Positions 54,621-64,000 of a stretch of 64,000 nucleotides of DNA are shown here, in pieces. Source of the DNA: Alligator mississippiensis (taxonomy: Eukaryota; Chordata; Crocodylia; Alligatoridae). The notes beneath the pieces are model-generated. The model was not told the origin of the DNA. It did not search any database and saw only the letters and a list, made by a program, of their open reading frames with translations. The DNA is taken from contig NC_081824.1 in the NCBI RefSeq assembly GCF_030867095.1, positions 172,058,933 through 172,122,932 of the forward strand, written 5' to 3'. Position 1 is the stretch's first letter. Each line of letters starts with the position of its first letter. Position numbers and translations under genes: made by a program.

Positions 54621-57600
54621 GAGGGCACAAGAAAAGGAGAAAGAAAGAAGAAGAAAGAAAAGGGAATAGGAAAAAATGTGGAGGGAGGGAGGGGAAAGAG
54701 TAGCTTTAGCTGTGGGTTTTCAGAAAAACTGGTTTGTAAAATTCAGAGTGACATACATCAAACCTATGCTGCGAGACTGCCTGTGGAGAAGTGCATTGCT
54801 CCTTAAATAAACAGTAATTCCCAACAATGCAGTCATTCATCACTGGGGACTACACTGTACAGTAGGTTCCCTGCGCTCTTTCCAGATTAGCAATTTAATA
54901 GCGGGACTATTCAATGTGTTAGCTGCTTGATCTCTCCCTCCTCTCATGGGAATGCCCGAGTTTGAAAAAAAGAATCCTAGAACCACGGGTGCGCTTCCTT
55001 CCGAACAGATCCAAAGGGTTGTTTGTTTTGTTTACAGAAGGGGAAAAAAACAAACTTCTGCAAAATAATGAAGGCACAAAGAAAGTAAATTAAGCATTTC
55101 TATTTGCTTTCTCCCAAGCCAAGTAAAAAGGGACATTTAATGAAACTGAATGTGGCAATTTTAAGTCTGATTGAAAGGGGGAAACTTTTTCACAACGTAT
55201 ATTTATCCCCTGACATCACTTGAACCAAGATGGTAGAGTAGAATTCACAATAACTAGACAGTTACATGGAGAAAGAGAACATACTTGATTACATTACATA
55301 GGATAAAGATATAAATTCAAAAGGAATATAAATCCTCCTGTCAACTAAAGCAAGAATGTTAAGGAGGAACTCTGCTCCCTTTAATTACTTATTTGAGGGA
55401 TGGGGGCTTGTACCTTCCTCTGAATTGCCAGCACTGGTAGGATACTGCAATAAGCAACTTGGTCAGTCCAAGTAGACCAACATTATGTTCTTGTATTCCG
55501 CTCCATGCACATTTCCTATTTATTTACCATGGGCTCCTTAATGACATTATCGAAACCATCGCTTTCCTGCTGTCCACCTGTATCTTTTTGAGGGGCCATT
55601 TATATCTTTCAAATTTAAACAACCATGTTAAAGAAAGAATGGAATCACATCACCATCATAGAGCTTGATGCAAAAACAAACTCACACACTTTTCACAATT
55701 GTTACAGACACTAGGTGGATCCTTTCTAACTTTCAGCTCTTTACTTCTGATTGCTTAGCCAGGCCTTTTAGTAATAGAGTCAGCTGACATTTTTAAAAGT
55801 GTAAGTTGTATGTAAATATGTTCTTTATTCCTACAGAAAAAGTCTCCCCCTCCCCAAGAACCAAAACCCTAACACACTCATGTGTACTTGTTAGATGTTT
55901 CCTTGGGTTTTAAGGAGGTGAACATGATAAAAAAGTGAGAAATAGTTTACGGCAATTCAGCATGAAACCAACTCTAACCCCTAGATGTAACAGTCATCTT
56001 ATGCATATCAACAAACTCCTTTTGTTTGGCTATCATGCTTCAGTTCCTTTTGTCTGCCTCAGAATGAATTACAAGGCATATTTTCATGCTGCAGTCTAAG
56101 CAAGTGTGGCAAGAAAGAATTTCTTTTTCATAGCTGGTACCTCCCTTTACGCCTCCTGATTTAAAATGCCTCTCTTGACCTCATAAAAGATCCAGTCTCT
56201 TTTTAGCCATAGCTCTTTTCTATTCCCTGCCTTTCTCAGATTAAACAGTGCCCCTATTGTTAACCCACAGCACCTGCTACATGGGGCCCACAGCTTTCCA
56301 TGCTAGTTGGGTTAATGAAAAGGCCAAAATGGTTCATTCAGAGGCTTCAAAAATCCATTAAAAATGTTCGGGGTGAAACAGCACTGTGGTAAGCAATACT
56401 GCAAGTATCAATCATTTGCACTATTTGCATAGGTCATCATCATTTCAAGCTGCCCAGTCCAAAGAGGAAATCTCTTTCAACTAAGCTGTGTATCCAAGAC
56501 ACATTTGCTATACAGATGTTTCCTAGAACAGCCCTGGAATGAATGAATGAATGAATGAATGAATGAGTAAATGTCAGAAAATGTTTTAGACTGAGCAAAT
56601 GAAGAGACATTGGGGCAAAGGAAAACTGTAGTGTTACAGCAAGTGCTGCAGCCCTTGTACACCATGAAAAGGGGCATTAGCTCAGCTGGTGCTGTATTAC
56701 TGGTTAGCTTATCATTGATTTGCTGGTGCTCTCTTTCTAGGTGATGACCATCAGTGCTGCATCTCTCAGGCTTCCTTAGCTATCTAGCTTTGGCCCCCCC
56801 ACATTTGCTTTAGCTGCCAACTGCAAATCGTGCCTTGGTTTTGTGCGTGTATAGAGGAAGGTAGATGCGAGAGCTCTAAGGTTAAGCTTATCTATACTGG
56901 AGACAGAATTTTCTGTGTGTCAGATTAGTAATGTCCCTCAATAAACTAGAAAAGGGAGTTGGGATATTACTGTGATATTATCAGATGATTGTAATTTATT
57001 TGGTCAGCAAAACTCATTTGCAGCACCTTTTTTTGCCACTGTGATGCCTGGACTTTTACACAGATATTTCATAGTTTATCTGTGCATTCCAGTGACAAGG
57101 TTATTTCTCAACACCCACAGCAGCAAATGTATCTTCAGAACTGAACTGAGTGGCCCTGTTTCTCTGAAACTGTTGCATGAGGAAACTCTTCAACTTCTAT
57201 TTAATCTGCTCAATGATGAGCCAGTTCTGTTTGACAAGCATGGAAACTAATCCAAATCTTATATTAGTCCTTGATTTTAATATTTATGTCAACAGCATGG
57301 AATATCTAGACCATACCTATAAATCCACTTTAATTTTTGCAGTCTTGTATTCATTTCACTTGTGATACCTATAAAGAGGTGACAGTGATCTTGTGATCAA
57401 GATGCAGGGGAAAAAACAGTGACCATTCCAAGACAATATGCTTCTTTTTTGGTATATAAAACTTAAAGTTTAAGTCTTAAATTTGTGCAACAAATTTCCC
57501 AAGAAACTGTTATTTTTTGTTTATTTTAAAACAAAAGATGTTAAAATGTCTGTTAAAGTTTTTATCCTCAAAACTGTATAATTCAATGGATTATTAACCT

Positions 57601-60550
57601 TATTTTATTTTTTTTAAATGTCCAGTGGCAAAGGATCTACTGAGTGCAGGTGCCAATTTTTTTTTCCACCCATAGAATTCCCTACTACAATAATAGTTTT
57701 CACTCATCCATTCCCTTCAGAGGAAAGGTATCACATGGTTTTCTGTAGGGGAGGAAGTGGAGAAAGTCTGTGGCTTTCTTCTCTCTTCTCCATTAAAGGC
57801 AAATTAATCTCTTGGATGTGTCATAATGAGGGTAGACACGCAACCAAAAAAATTATCACTATCTCCTATACAGCGGCTCTGCAGCAACAGCTTGTAGGGC
57901 TGATTCTGATTTGATAAATAGGTACCCTGCATACAGTGCCATGCGGTATGGCATTCTTCTCCTTGATGCCAGAAATACTGAGACAGAGCAGCACTAAAAT
58001 GTAACAAAGGCAAAGTGAGTTGTGATAAAAATAACATGATATCATGGCCAAACAGCATGATTGAGAGAGGAAGGCACTTAATATTTTGCAGGTTAGAATC
58101 CTAAAATAGTAGATGGCAATTAGTGGTAACAGGCTGTGTTAAGAAAAGGCCAGATAAAATTTCCTCCCAAACTCCTTTCAGCTTCTGTAAGGAATATTAT
58201 CCTTTATTGAATAAAAGGAGAATTGATATTGTGAGAAGGGATAGCAAGACATTTAGATTAGTCTCAAATTGTGCCTTGCCTTCCCTCCTTCAGATGCATT
58301 TGTGGAGGATTGCTTCCCTTCTGTATAGGTAGGTACTCAGCTGCCTCCTTAGCCCTTTCACCCCTACCGCCCTCCAAACCTGTGCCAGATAGGAAACAGG
58401 TTTCCTTCACCCAGATTTCCTTTGATTTGAAGGAGTGATCTAGATCAGTGAAAGGTCTCATTTATAGAGCTCATTACCAAGAAGGCTTGTGAAACCTAAT
58501 GGTTAGCAGGCTGTTAGGTAAGTTCAGCAGAGGTTTCATAACTCACTTCCTTTGAGTATTAGGCGTTGCTCTTGCCAAAATAAAACAACAACAAAGGAAA
58601 TAAAGCCATGCTAGTTATTTCATCAAGCAAGAAGACTGGTGAGTTCATTCTGAAGATGATGCTGGCCATTAACACTGAAAATTAAATGCTTTCCCTTCAC
58701 ATGACTGAATTCACTTGGATCAAAGAACTCCATAAATCAGCAAATGCTGATTTATGTGAGCAGTCTGTATTCAGGCATGCACACAATAAAGATGCCCTGT
58801 GTGAACAGTTTTGGAGGACCTGGCCCTTTCCTTTCCCCCCTCAACTTTTCCAAACCTGTGACAACCAGGATTAGTAAGGGTGTGTCTGTGGGTCTAAAGT
58901 GCAATTTGCATCATCATCTTTTGTGATGCAATTTAAGAGAGTTGGGAGGGTCTGCAAAATTATTCCCACGTCAGTGCTGTACCAATGATGGACTAAAAGC
59001 ATGAAGGTTGCATGCATAGAAAGATCTGACTGCAGCAGCATATATTTGAATGCAAAGTGTGTCCTGTAGAAATTAGACCCTGTTGCTCCAAGGAAAATTT
59101 TAAATGTAAGTGTAGGGTGAGTTATATAGCACTGCACTGCTTCTGTTGTGTTTTAAATATACATCTAGCCTGGGGCTGCTTTCTGGACTGCATTTAGCTC
59201 AGAGACCACACATTGGCCACCCCTGCTGTAGAGAAAATATCATTCTCACTAACTAGGCTGAATGAAGTTGCATTGATCTCACTAAGCAGAAACTGCCAGA
59301 ACTTGACAGCTGGAGTTACTGGTGTTGTATGTTATTTCAGTTTGTTTCTATATAAACAGTTGACAATGCAAGTTTAATTTTGACAGAAGGAGCTGATAAA
59401 TATTTTTATAACTCTAGATCAGTTAACAACTGTGTAATGTCTAAGACAGTTCAATAAAAGAATTAAGTGAGATGTATCATTCTCCTCTTGCACTGTTTAG
59501 CTCAAACGGGGCAGCCTTTCTTAGGAATGTAAGCCTGTGCTAATCTTTGTGCTAGTCTTCCAGAGTCAGAGGCAGATCACTACATAACTGACAGGTGAAG
59601 ACCTAGTTCTCATGCTTCACTGCTAAGGATGGGAAAGTACACGAAAGTACAAATTAACTAATACATTTATTCTCTACAGTGTGTAGAATGTAGAATATAT
59701 ATCGAGAGAGAAGAAGGAATATGCACCTTTCTAGGTAAAATCCTTCATTGCCAGGAAGATACTCTATGATCTTAAAGGTCTTTCCAGTTTATGAGCTCTA
59801 CTATTCCAAGCAGTCTATTCACAATAGGTGCATAACAAATCAGAGCCATTTTGCAGAGAAAAGAATAGCGCATCCCAAGATTTGGAAAATATGCCTCAAG
59901 ATATAGCAGCAATATGCGCTCCTTGGTTGTTGGACCAAATTATGTTTTCACTTTTACTTAGCAGAGGGAATAGCAAATAATTCCAGACTGCCATATAGCC
60001 CAGTCTGTTCCCCTGCAGGGATCCACTTCTCTTCCTTTCCAAAAAATACATTCTACCATTCAGCTAATAGGAGCATTTAAGTGTTTGAATAACAATGGAA
60101 AAAATTATTTCCAATCCCTGTCGAATGAACCTCAAAGCTGTGTATCTGGTTCTCTTCATTTTTGGTCAGTTTCTTAACATCATTTATCCTGTTTGTAAAA
60201 TGAGGGGATAAGACAATAGGAGATTCCAGCAAATCCTGTGCTGATCCTGAGCTGCACAGAAGGAAGACCAAATGATAACTCTTTGTGAAGGGCAGGTTCA
60301 AATGACAGTGAACATTCAGAATCATTCAGCCATGACGTGCATTAAGCTGGAGATGGAAGGCCACTTAGCATTTCCCAGACCACAGATCAGAACATAAATA
60401 CTTTTGAAATCATCTGGCAAAAACACTAAAAAGGAAGGTCAAAAACCAATATTTTCATAAATCTCAAAGCAATCTGTGAAGTGCTAAGTAACTGAGTGAA
60501 ATGTTCACATTCCTGTAGCATAGCTGCAAAAGCCACAGTCTTATTGTCAG
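54621..60550. other. Upstream intergenic DNA, mostly unique
   Basis: I found no exon with supporting homology. It contains a (GAAT)n run at 56537-56566, a short possible hAT right-end remnant at 59165-59227 (ending TTGGCCACCCCTG) and a MIR-like scrap at about 60140-60225 (TTTGTAAAATGAGGGGATAA). All ORFs are under 100 codons. Confidence 0.5.
56537..56566. repeat. (GAAT)n microsatellite
   Basis: About seven GAAT units. Confidence 0.9.
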
Positions 60551-61600
60551 ACAAGGTTCCTTGGGTGAATTTGATATCTTTTATTAGACCAACCCAAATG
60601 GTTGGAGAATAGTTATTAAGCAAGCTTTCGGGTTCAAAAACCCTTCGTCAGGCTAAGGAAGCTGCAGCAGTGGCTGCGTGCTCTTCCTGGATGGAATGAA
60701 AAGTAAAGAAGCCAGGGGCTGGGCTGGGGAGTCAGTTGCCAGGCAGATTGTAATGTATCAAAAATCCAATGTCTCTGTTTAGTCCCTGATCTCTAGTATC
60801 CAGCAGGTTGATGAAATGGAGCTCATAGGCTCGTCTCTGGGATGTGTTGTGTAAATTTCCCTTGAGGATCAGGACTGAGAGATTGGAGAGAGAGTGGCCC
60901 TCCTGTGAGAAATGTGCCCCCACCGGTAATTGAGTGTTTCTGTCTTTGATGGATTTCCGGTGTGCATTCATTCTGGTGCGCAGTTGTTGTCTGGTCTCTC
61001 CTACATACCTTCCATCAGGGCATTTGGTGTGTTGGATGAGGTATACTACATTCCTGGAGGTGCAGCTGTAAGATCCTGGGATGCTGATGCCTCTGTTGTG
61101 GGGTGTAGTAATAGTGGGGGTGGTGGAGATGTGGGGGCAGGTTTTGCATTTCTTGTCATGGCACGGTCTGGATCCTTTTGGTGTGTTCTGGGGTTGAGGA
61201 AGTTTGCTTCTGGTGATGCGGTTGGTGAGGTTTGGTGCTTGTCTGAAGGCTAGGATGGGTGGCTCTGGGAAGATCTTTTTAAGAATAGGGTCTTTTTCTA
61301 ATATGTGTTGCAATTTTTTGAGGATTTTCCGTACAGGTTCAAGGGAGGGGTGATAGGTCATAACCAGCGGTGTGCGATTTGTGGGTGTTTTTCTTCTGTA
61401 CTGCAGCAGTTCTTCACGTGGTATCCAGGTGGCTCTTTCAAACGTGCGATCTACCTCTCTGGAGGAGTGTCCTTGCTGGGTGAAAGCCTTTTTAAGATTG
61501 GTGAGGTGGCGATCCCGGGTGTTCTCTTCAGTACAGATGCGGTGGTATCTGAGGGCTTGGCTGTATATCACAGCTTTTTTGGAGGCACAGTCTTATTGTT
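60551..61600 (-). mobile_element. Penelope-like retroelement, 5'-truncated
   Basis: A GIY-YIG-encoding ORF (60732-61571) followed by a 3' tail: AGCTTCCTTAGCCTGACGAA, the hairpin GGGTTTTTGAACCC, GAAAGCTTGCTTAATAAC, TTGGTCTAATAAAAGATATC and the end CCAAGGAACCTTGTC. The frame hits a stop near 61602 and the RT palm domain is absent, so the copy is truncated upstream. The palindromic MITE copy E begins about 100 bp further on. Confidence 0.85.
60732..61571 (-). pseudogene. Penelope-like ORF remnant: RT thumb/linker plus GIY-YIG endonuclease
   Basis: 279 codons uninterrupted. The ORF opens with VIYSQALRYHRIC (the first codon shown as a start is GTG, internal to the original protein) with the RYHRIC...QQGHSSREVDRTF block typical of the RT thumb side. 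A linker Cys/His cluster (CHDKKCKTCPH, 137-147) is followed by GIY-YIG signatures VYLI (176-179), YVGET (189-193), R200, H204 and the metal-binding Glu E250 in AYELHFINLLDT, then GLNRDIGF. All expected nuclease residues are present, so this part looks intact. The RT catalytic YADD region is missing. Penelope-like elements use such a nuclease to nick target DNA. No sign of host adoption. Confidence 0.85.
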
Positions 61601-61706
61601 CTTTTTACATCGGTTTGGGCCACATATCTCCCTCCCATGGAGCTCTGAAAATCTGGCATTCCTCTCTTGTCCATACTTTCTCTAGACCCAAATGTGCAGA
61701 CACAGG

Positions 61707-62033
61707 GGGCATTTATACATGTGCTCCGGGAGTTGGCGGGGCGCTTTAATTAGAGCAGCTCCAAGAGTTGCTCTAATTACAGTGCCTTAAGCATCACATG
61801 TATCAGCATCCCCACACTGAAAAATGGTGGTGGGGGCACTTTAAAACTCATTAAATGAGCTTTGGTTAAAGTGTCCCACTGCCTTTTTTCAGTGGGGGTG
61901 CTGATACAGGTGACTGGAGTCTGCTGGAGCTCAGTGACTACCATGTTCCAGCAGCCTTGATTAATCAAGCCTGCTCTGATGCGCTGTAATGCTAATGGGT
62001 TGGAGCAGCCTCACTGCACACGTATAGGTGCCC
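61707..62033 (+). mobile_element. Palindrome-rich MITE, copy E
   Basis: Ends GGGCATTTATACATGTGCTC and GCACACGTATAGGTGCCC are inverted. Hairpin CTTTAATTAGAGCAGCTC / GAGTTGCTCTAATTACAG (61743-61782), central block CACTTTAAAACTCATTAAAT / GAGCTTTGGTTAAAGTG, and right block CAGCCTTGATTAATCAAGCC. Orientation as in copies B and C. Confidence 0.82.
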
Positions 62034-62081
62034 TAGCTTTCCAGTTCAGAAGTCTGCATCCATGGTGATCACAACCAAAAC

Positions 62082-62371
62082 TTAGGCTAGATACAGACAC
62101 TCAAAAAGCCCGAGGCAGAATCAATCTAAGTTACACTGTTTTCTGTAAGCGGTGTAGTTTAGATTGGTAGGGAACAGAACACACATTTGCCCTTTGGTGG
62201 GGAAGCCAAATCTAAAACAGGAATCTGCCATTTTTAAACCAGTCTGTTTATGCTGAACTAATGTTCTGTTATGGGTATAGACTGGTTTTGTGTGCTGAAC
62301 TTCTGTTATGGGTATAAACCAGTTTCCAATCACTTATAGTGGTAAAAGTATAATGTATGTACCTGGCCTTA
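62082..62371. mobile_element. PIF/Harbinger-like MITE (284 bp) with TTA duplication
   Basis: The body is 62085-62368. Ends GGCTAGATACAGACA and TGTATGTACCTGGCC are inverted (12 of 15) and TTA lies directly on both sides. The interior carries a direct repeat (TTCTGTTATGGGTATAGACTGGTTT and TTCTGTTATGGGTATAAACC). No ORF. Confidence 0.8.
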
Positions 62372-64000
62372 GCGGACTAAGGCGGCAAATGATAGAACAG
62401 GGGTTCTAAGACAGAGCACTGGTGACTGAGCTGGCTGTTCCTTCTAACAATATTCTCTTTTCAGTGATGTATTTTACATTGGGTGAAGTTCATTCTTGTG
62501 TAGAAAGTTGGAATAAAGCCTATACAACACGTAAGTCCTCAAGACATCTTGTGTTGACCTTCTGCACAGGGGTGAATTTCACTCTGGAAGAAATTAGAAG
62601 TCAGTTCTGTGGGACATGGCCACCTTTTTTTTTTTTTTGGCATAAAGCACCATATAAGCCTTTGGGTCTGTAGAAAGATATAAATAATAATAATAATAAG
62701 GTAGTGAAAGAGAATCGGTCCTCTCTAGCTGCATGCTTCACTAATGGCTGGACTGTGTTTCTGATTCAGAAGTGTTCCTATTTGAGTATTTGCCCCATAA
62801 TGTGTTTGGTGATGGTTAAAGGAACAATGTGTCAAACTCACTTTTGTGTATATTGCATTGTTTTTCTTCCCCAACCTACTACGCGAAAGCTCAGAATGCT
62901 ACTAGGGCCAGTGGCTGCGCTGCCACAACAGTTCAAGGCTTCCAAGTACACCTGCTGAGGCAGGGACATTCCTGGCTTCCTCAAAAACAGCTTCCCCTGA
63001 ATAGAACAGGAAGATAAGTGAAAAACAACTTAAATGTAATTTAAAAACAAAACAAAGCAAAAACTCAATGGCCCATGTTTTTAAAAGTTTCCTCTCTCAT
63101 CAGACAGTGTCACCTGCTCAGTCTTGTAGGATGAAATTCAGACCTCCACAGAGCGCAAACACAAGGCTGGTACTTAATACTCAGATACATGAATTGTGGT
63201 TAGTCCTCATGCTGACTCTTCACTTGGATAAATTTGACTCTTAACCCAGCATAAATTTGGAGCACCACATTCACATCAATAATAGACAAGACTGATCATT
63301 TTCCTTGTTTGGTTAGTTGGTTTCTTTTTTTTAAAATAAAAATCTGCATTCATAACAAGACATTTGTGCAGCACATTACTTGGGTATTGTTTCACTGGAT
63401 GCAATCACTCGGCCTTTCTTCTCTCTTCAGCATCAGCTCAAGGCCTTCTGTAATCCAACAGAAATGCTATGCCTTGTATTTTACAGTTTAAGATCAGTCT
63501 GCACATGCTAGGTTATCATAATGTTCACTAAGTCCTTGGTAACTTTCTTATACAGCAGATACTATTGGCCTTCCCCTGTGCAGTCTCATCCTGAAATGTT
63601 TGAAAGGGCCTAAGAGACAAGTATCTTTAAAAAACAACAATAAAAACAAGTTCTGATAAGCAGATCAGGGGCTGCACATGTTTATAGGATTCCTGCATTC
63701 AGACGTGATTTACTGAACATGGCTCTGCACGTGGTATCACTGACCGTGTATCTGAATTTATTTTCACTCTGAGAAGGCTTTCACAGCCAACAGTGTTCAT
63801 AGTAAAGTGAAACAGGAGAAGGAGCTCTCATTCCACCAGCTAAGGAGAAGCAGCAGCTTGGGGAAGAATGATGCTTCTCTAATCAAAGGGGAGGAAGAGG
63901 AGTATTCTACTGCCAACAGGATGGAGAGTGTCATGGTCCTACCTGCTACTGCCTTAATTTAATTCCTGAATGCTACAGATAATAGGTGTAAAGACCCCAT
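62372..64000. other. Intergenic, no gene recognised
   Basis: Contains a (TAA)n run at 62681-62699 and short T/A runs. No splice-bounded exon or domain was seen. Confidence 0.5.

Noticed and set aside
56671..56690. tRNA-Ala-like start GGGGCATTAGCTCAGCTGGT with a good A box
   Set aside because: No B box (GGTTCGANNCC) or acceptor pairing follows; neither a tRNA nor a clear tRNA-derived SINE.
59165..59227. A short hAT element ending TTGGCCACCCCTG
   Set aside because: Only the right end is convincing and the flanking 8-mers do not match, so I list it merely as a possible remnant.
60621..60652. Calling the Penelope-tail hairpin a functional hammerhead ribozyme
   Set aside because: The conserved extra A after CUGANGA and the lack of an obvious stem III with a cleavage triplet do not meet the standard fold; reported as a structural observation only.
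60732..61571. A host gene encoding a GIY-YIG nuclease
   Set aside because: The N-terminal part is the Penelope-type RT thumb/linker, the start codon is internal, and the 3' tail matches other element copies; it is a retroelement remnant.
53829..64000. Exons of the neighbouring K2P genes KCNK17/KCNK16, expected upstream of KCNK5 in mammals
   Set aside because: I found no pore motif (TxGYG/TxGFG) in a splice-bounded frame on either strand in this interval.

Overview
The window is nuclear DNA from a vertebrate. Large introns with GT/AG borders, a CpG-island promoter, CR1 LINEs, hAT-like and Harbinger-like MITEs, degenerate MIR SINEs and a Penelope-like element together suggest a non-avian sauropsid. 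A crocodilian is my best guess and a turtle is possible. This rests on repeat style only, because I could not run a search.

One host protein-coding gene is recognisable: KCNK5 (TASK-2, a two-pore-domain K+ channel), complete and on the minus strand. Five coding exons join in frame (186+112+167+169+821 nt) into a 484-residue protein: exon 1 at 52770-52955, exon 2 at 11645-11756, exon 3 at 9838-10004, exon 4 at 7471-7639, exon 5 at 4949-5769. Every junction is GT...AG and the phases are 0,1,0,1. Both pore loops (TTIGYG, TTIGFG), the N77 glycosylation sequon, R224 (outer pH sensor), K245 (inner pH sensor) and T108 fall at the human residue numbers. The 3' UTR runs left from 4948, with candidate poly(A) signals at 4040-4045 and 422-427. 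The promoter is a CpG island at about 52650-53310 with a GC box and a purine/pyrimidine mirror tract.

Layout. 1-4948: probable 3' UTR and downstream flank, almost free of repeats. 4949-11756: exons 5 to 2 with three short introns carrying a palindromic MITE, a CR1 tail and simple repeats. 11757-52769: the 41-kb first intron, which holds most of the repeats: four more hAT-like insertions at 13.2, 28.6, 35.1 and 52.4 kb, three copies of a palindrome-rich MITE, a 2.7-kb CR1 with a hAT-like MITE inside it, a Penelope-like tail at 47.3 kb, and a nested composite at 48.2-50.35 kb. 52770-53310: exon 1 and promoter. 53311-64000: upstream intergenic DNA with a degenerate hAT-like element, a Penelope-like fragment that still encodes a GIY-YIG domain, a fifth palindromic MITE and a Harbinger-like MITE.

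I saw no tRNA, rRNA, CRISPR array or second host gene. The most interesting material is in the mobile elements: Penelope-like tails that keep a hairpin by paired base changes inside a hammerhead-like frame, a five-copy family built from hairpins, and transposon nesting that can be read from target-site duplications.
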